A stretch of DNA of 64,000 bases from assembly GCF_963675165.1 (NCBI RefSeq), contig NC_087392.1:513001-577000 (forward strand), written 5' to 3'. The first letter of the stretch is position 1; the number at the start of each line of letters is the position of its first letter. The notes under the pieces are model-generated. The model did no database searches and was not told where the DNA came from. It was given only the letters and a program-made list of their open reading frames with translations. Below, piece after piece: positions 60,301 to 64,000 of the stretch. A program made the translations under genes and the position numbers. Source of the DNA: Halichondria panicea. Lineage: Eukaryota; Porifera; Demospongiae; Suberitida; Halichondriidae.

Positions 60301-63300
60301 CCAGTATTTTGATCGATACTGAACGGAGTAGTTGCTTCCAATAGTGAGTATTCAACGATATTCATGATTGCATCGTTGTCGACTGCAGACACTTGACAGG
60401 GGGTGATGAACTGGGTGGCCCCTCCCTCTGCGATTGAACATTCGTACACTTGAGAGGTAAAGATGGGATAGTTATCGTTGACATTCTGCACACTGAAATC
60501 GACAGAAATACTTGTACCAACTGATATTAGTGGAATTCCTAAGTCTAGAACTTGAAACACGACTTGGTGCATTCTTCTGGCCTCATCTTCGTAGTCCACT
60601 TCTTTGGCAAGCATCACATCGCCAGTCCAGGGGTTTAGTTGAAACACAAAATCTTCATTACCACTTAGAATTTGATAGACCACCTGCCCATTAGCTCCAG
60701 TATCATTGTCGGTAGATTGCAAAGAGAGAATCACTGAACCAATACTTGTATCTTCAGGAAACGACACTGGTGAACTAGGCATGATGAATTGTGGAGAATT
60801 ATCGTTTACATCCAGAAGTGTTATCTCAACCATAGCGTTTCTGGAGAGTGGTTGGTTTCCCTGGTCAGTAGCGGTAACCACCAGAGTGTACGTGGGAGAG
60901 AATTCCCTGTCAAGTGTGGTTAATAATGTGATCCATCCAGTAGTAGCATCAATTGAGAACAGGGACGATTGTAAAGAGTATTGTACATTGCCATTCACAC
61001 CAGCATCTCTGTCGTCAGCATGCACCAGGAGAACAGGAGAGTTGACAGCTGCATCCTCTGGAATGAAAGCTCGGTATATTTGAGCAGTGAAGACGGGAGC
61101 TTGGTCGTTCACATCCGTAACATTGATTGACACTGGTATTGTTTGGAACGTGGGGTTGGCAGTTGTATCGTAGGCCATTAGTACAAGGTTGAATATAGAC
61201 GCATGTGACTCAAAGTCCAAACCTTCTCGTACATTAAGATCTCCACTCTGGGCAATGGAGAAAATATTTTGTTCGTTACCAGAAGCGATACAGAGTCTGT
61301 TAATTGCAAACCTCCCAATGTCAGTCGAATCTGTGACCTCTAAACGAGAACCAGTGATTCTTCCCGACATATTCTCGGGGATAGTGAAACGGGTTTCTCC
61401 AGTGATTGTTGTCAGACTAGGAGGACGGTTTGTTTTTTCCACGACAGTAACCTGTACAGTAGTTGTGGCTGTCTTAACGTTATTTGGCGGGAATGAAGTA
61501 TCGTCCACAGCTTCAACGATGAAGGTGTAAGTAGTTTGACTTAGAGAATTGCTAACTCTGATATCACCAGTATTTGAGTCAATACTGAATGGTACTGACT
61601 CAGAAGACGATGAAATTCGATACAATTGTGGCTCAGAAAGTGACCCAAAATCCTCATCTGTTGCAGTGAGTTGAAATACTGAAGATCCGATTGGTGTTTC
61701 GTCGTACACTTCAAACGAGTAACTTGATTCGGTAAACTGTGGAGCGTGATCGTTAATGTCGTCAATTATAACGGTAAGCGAACATCGATGAAAATTTGTA
61801 CCATACACGACTTGCATTTGGAGAAATACTGCTTCACGGCTTTGCAGGATTCCCGGGCCTTTCCCACCAACAAGTGATAAAACAGCAATATTTACATTTT
61901 CAAAGTATTCAATGATAAAGGTTCCATTGATTGAGTCGAGTAAAGTAACCATGGTTGCTCCTATTGTGATTGGAATTTCAGGAATAATACCAAAATTGTC
62001 TGAATTTGGGATTGTGATCTCTTGAATGGTTCCACTGAAATGGCATGGTAACACGGCTGAGTTATATGAGAGTCCTGATTGGTCTGATGCGTACACTGAT
62101 ATGAGTATTTCTTGGTATGCAGTATAAACCGGAGCTCCGTCATCGCTTGCGGATACAGTAAGAGAGTAAACATTTCCCTCCATTTCCCTCAAGCTTTGTG
62201 CACTCGTAATAGCCCCTGAGGGGGACACAGTGAACAGGTCAGAATGGTTGCCAAGGCCCTCAAAGAGATTGTATGTTAATACAGAACCAGGGTCATCAGT
62301 TGCTGTAACAATTGCAACAACTCTTCCTATCATCAGATCAGATGCTACTGTGTAGTGGTCCCTCGATAGTCGGAAAATAGGTGGATTATTTTTTAAGCCA
62401 GAGACTGAAATTACCACCTGCGTAGAAGATTGTTGGCCGCCAATAATTGCTGTAGCTATTACAAAGAAAGAGTAGTTATCGGTTTGAGACAGAGTTCGTT
62501 TTGCAAAAAGGTCCCCTGAGAGTGGATCAAGTCTGAATGCATCCAATGCAAGTTGAGGTGTTGATGAATCGAACTGGTGGTCGATAAGTGCATTAAAGCC
62601 TGCGTCACCATCACTGGCAGCTACAGAGCCGACTAGATCCCCTATTTCCAAATTTTCTGGTGCTTGAATATTAATTGTTCCTGTATAGAGTGGATTATTG
62701 TCGTTTACGTCCAAAATCATAATATTCAACATTTGTGGTTCAGAAGAGAAAGTTCCATCAGATACTTCAATCTCTAAACTGTAACTAGCTCCAGATTGAT
62801 CCTCACGATCTATAGAAACTGTAGATCGTACAACGCCAGTGGCGGAATTAATAGCGAATCGGTTCAGTTCATTTCCAGATACAATCCTGAATTGTAGATT
62901 AGCACTGTCAGCATCAGAAGCGGTCAGTGGAGGACACGTTTGTCCTGCAGGGAGGTTCTCCTGTATAAAGCAAGGACAGTTTATCGGGTCAATATTTGGG
63001 GCTTTGGTATTGGCTTGATTTATTGAGATGTACAGTGTGGCCTCGGCAGAGTTTCTCCACCTATCTCCCAAGTCAGTGGCTCTAACCACGACAACAGCAC
63101 TCCTGTAGGCATTATAGTTTAAAGGATTATTATCGAGATACAAATAACCGGAGAACGAGTCAATTCTGAAGACATTTTCTGGTGCTGAGTAAAGTATTGT
63201 GTATTCTACTGCACCATTGCAGCCTGAGTCTAGGTCATTCGCTGAGAACAAATGGAGGAACACATTCAGATCATGAGACTCGGATACTGATACGTTTTCC

Positions 63301-64000
63301 GAGGGTACAGGGAACGTGGGAGCGTTATCATTCTCATCAACAATATTCACGGTCAAGGTAGCAGAGTCGGAGTTAGCGTTATCGGAGACAGTTACTTCAA
63401 ACACAAAAGATGTTGTTGTGAGCGTTTCATAGTCAATTTCACGAGTGCTGTATATACTTCCACTCTCCCCGTTCACTTCAAACAAAGATGGCTGTGTTCC
63501 AACTATCGAGTATGTCAGAATACCAAAAGTTCCCGTATCTGGATCGATAGATGACAGCTGGTATACGACACTCCCAACAGGTATACCTTCTCTCACACTC
63601 ACTTCGTATGCATTCTCTTGAAACAACGGTGGCTCATTTTCGTCAACGACAGCAATAACAAGTTCTAATGAACTTGAAAGTCCGCCATCATCTGTAGCAG
63701 TTAGTATGACTTTATACACACCATTGGGAGAAGTTTCAAAGTTTATGGATGGATTCTGCACAGTAATGCGATACTGCGTTGCTGTGTCTGCCTCCAAAGA
63801 GAAGTAATTTTCTGGTGCAATATTGACAATAGTAACCGTAGCAACAGTTGAGTCTGGGTCGGTCACAATGAAAGTAGTAATATTAGTGCCTGTGGGAGCA
63901 TTCTCAAATACATTCAATTGTTGCATATTTAGGACATTAATCACAGGTGGGAGTTCGTTGTCATCGCTCGTGAATATAGTTACGTTGGAATGTGCAGTTA
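48380..64000 (-). CDS. Giant cadherin receptor (about 37 cadherin repeats, EGF, LamG), 5' end outside window
   Basis: Exons seen: 64000-51084 (continues past the edge), 50997-50924, 50692-50406, 50284-50079, 49906-48380, giving about 5000 aa in the window. The first exon is uninterrupted for at least 12.9 kb and encodes about 37 cadherin repeats (linkers such as VTDVNDQAPVF, LEDVNDNRPVF, VLDENDNDPVF). Then come EGF (CSTNPCKNGGTCQPQLPGYY), LamG (NNGLLFYIGRFDSEYADFIA), a second EGF (CKNSGQCLGTMTNFDCICSS), a second LamG, one membrane span (FPIIAAIVIGLLIISATFVI, about 49430-49505) and a ~345-aa tail. The layout recalls Fat-like cadherins, which mediate long-range cell contacts. The tail has no recognisable catenin-binding motif. 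Several repeats lack the DxNDN linker. Orthology to Fat, Dachsous or CELSR cannot be decided without the N-terminus. Confidence 0.92.

Noticed and set aside
51688-61530. Numerous plus-strand frames antisense to the giant cadherin exon
   Set aside because: They follow the codon pattern of the minus-strand cadherin repeats and contain no domain of their own.

Overview
The window is nuclear DNA from an animal with a compact genome. It holds 17 recognisable protein-coding gene models, almost all cut by short GT-AG introns (many of 50-500 bp). The repertoire is metazoan: FoxO, PARP2, PEX7, CLPB with ankyrin repeats, NUDCD2, a KAT6-type MYST acetyltransferase, RPS3, SMARCD/BAF60, POLR1E, and two cadherin-LamG-EGF receptors, one of them giant. 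Gene density, short AT-rich spacers and giant cadherins make an early-branching animal, most likely a demosponge such as Amphimedon, the best guess. This is inference from gene content and architecture; no species-specific marker was seen.

Layout, left to right: FoxO N-terminus (-, cut by the window edge); PARP2-like enzyme with two extra WWE domains (+); small GTPase-like protein with an in-frame TAA (-); unrecognised 212-aa protein (+); PEX7 (-); unrecognised 240-aa protein (+); CLPB/SKD3 (-); NUDCD2 (+); KAT6 (-); RPS3 (+); membrane protein with a long Ser/Arg/His-rich tail (-); SMARCD (+); CCDC169-like coiled coil (-); POLR1E (+); five-repeat cadherin receptor (-); EXPERA-like membrane protein (+); giant cadherin of more than 5000 residues (-, 5' end outside the window). 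The strands alternate without exception. The result is eight head-to-head pairs whose start codons lie 130-430 bp apart, and eight tail-to-tail pairs with short 3' gaps.

The genes do not form one pathway. Housekeeping functions are interleaved: chromatin and transcription (KAT6, SMARCD, POLR1E, FoxO), DNA-damage signalling (PARP), translation (RPS3), peroxisomal import (PEX7) and mitochondrial disaggregation (CLPB). The last 27 kb is an adhesion locus. The two cadherin genes share four consecutive intron positions and phases in their membrane-proximal part and are evidently paralogues separated by one small gene.

Outside the genes the most notable structure is a family of foldback (inverted-repeat) elements of about 0.3-0.5 kb. 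Four copies were seen, all inside introns (CLPB, KAT6, SMARCD, EXPERA-like), with a conserved palindromic core built on CCATGGGCTAT. Two minisatellites, two long CA tracts abutting splice acceptors and a GC-AG intron are also present. No tRNA, rRNA, CRISPR array or coding transposon was seen.
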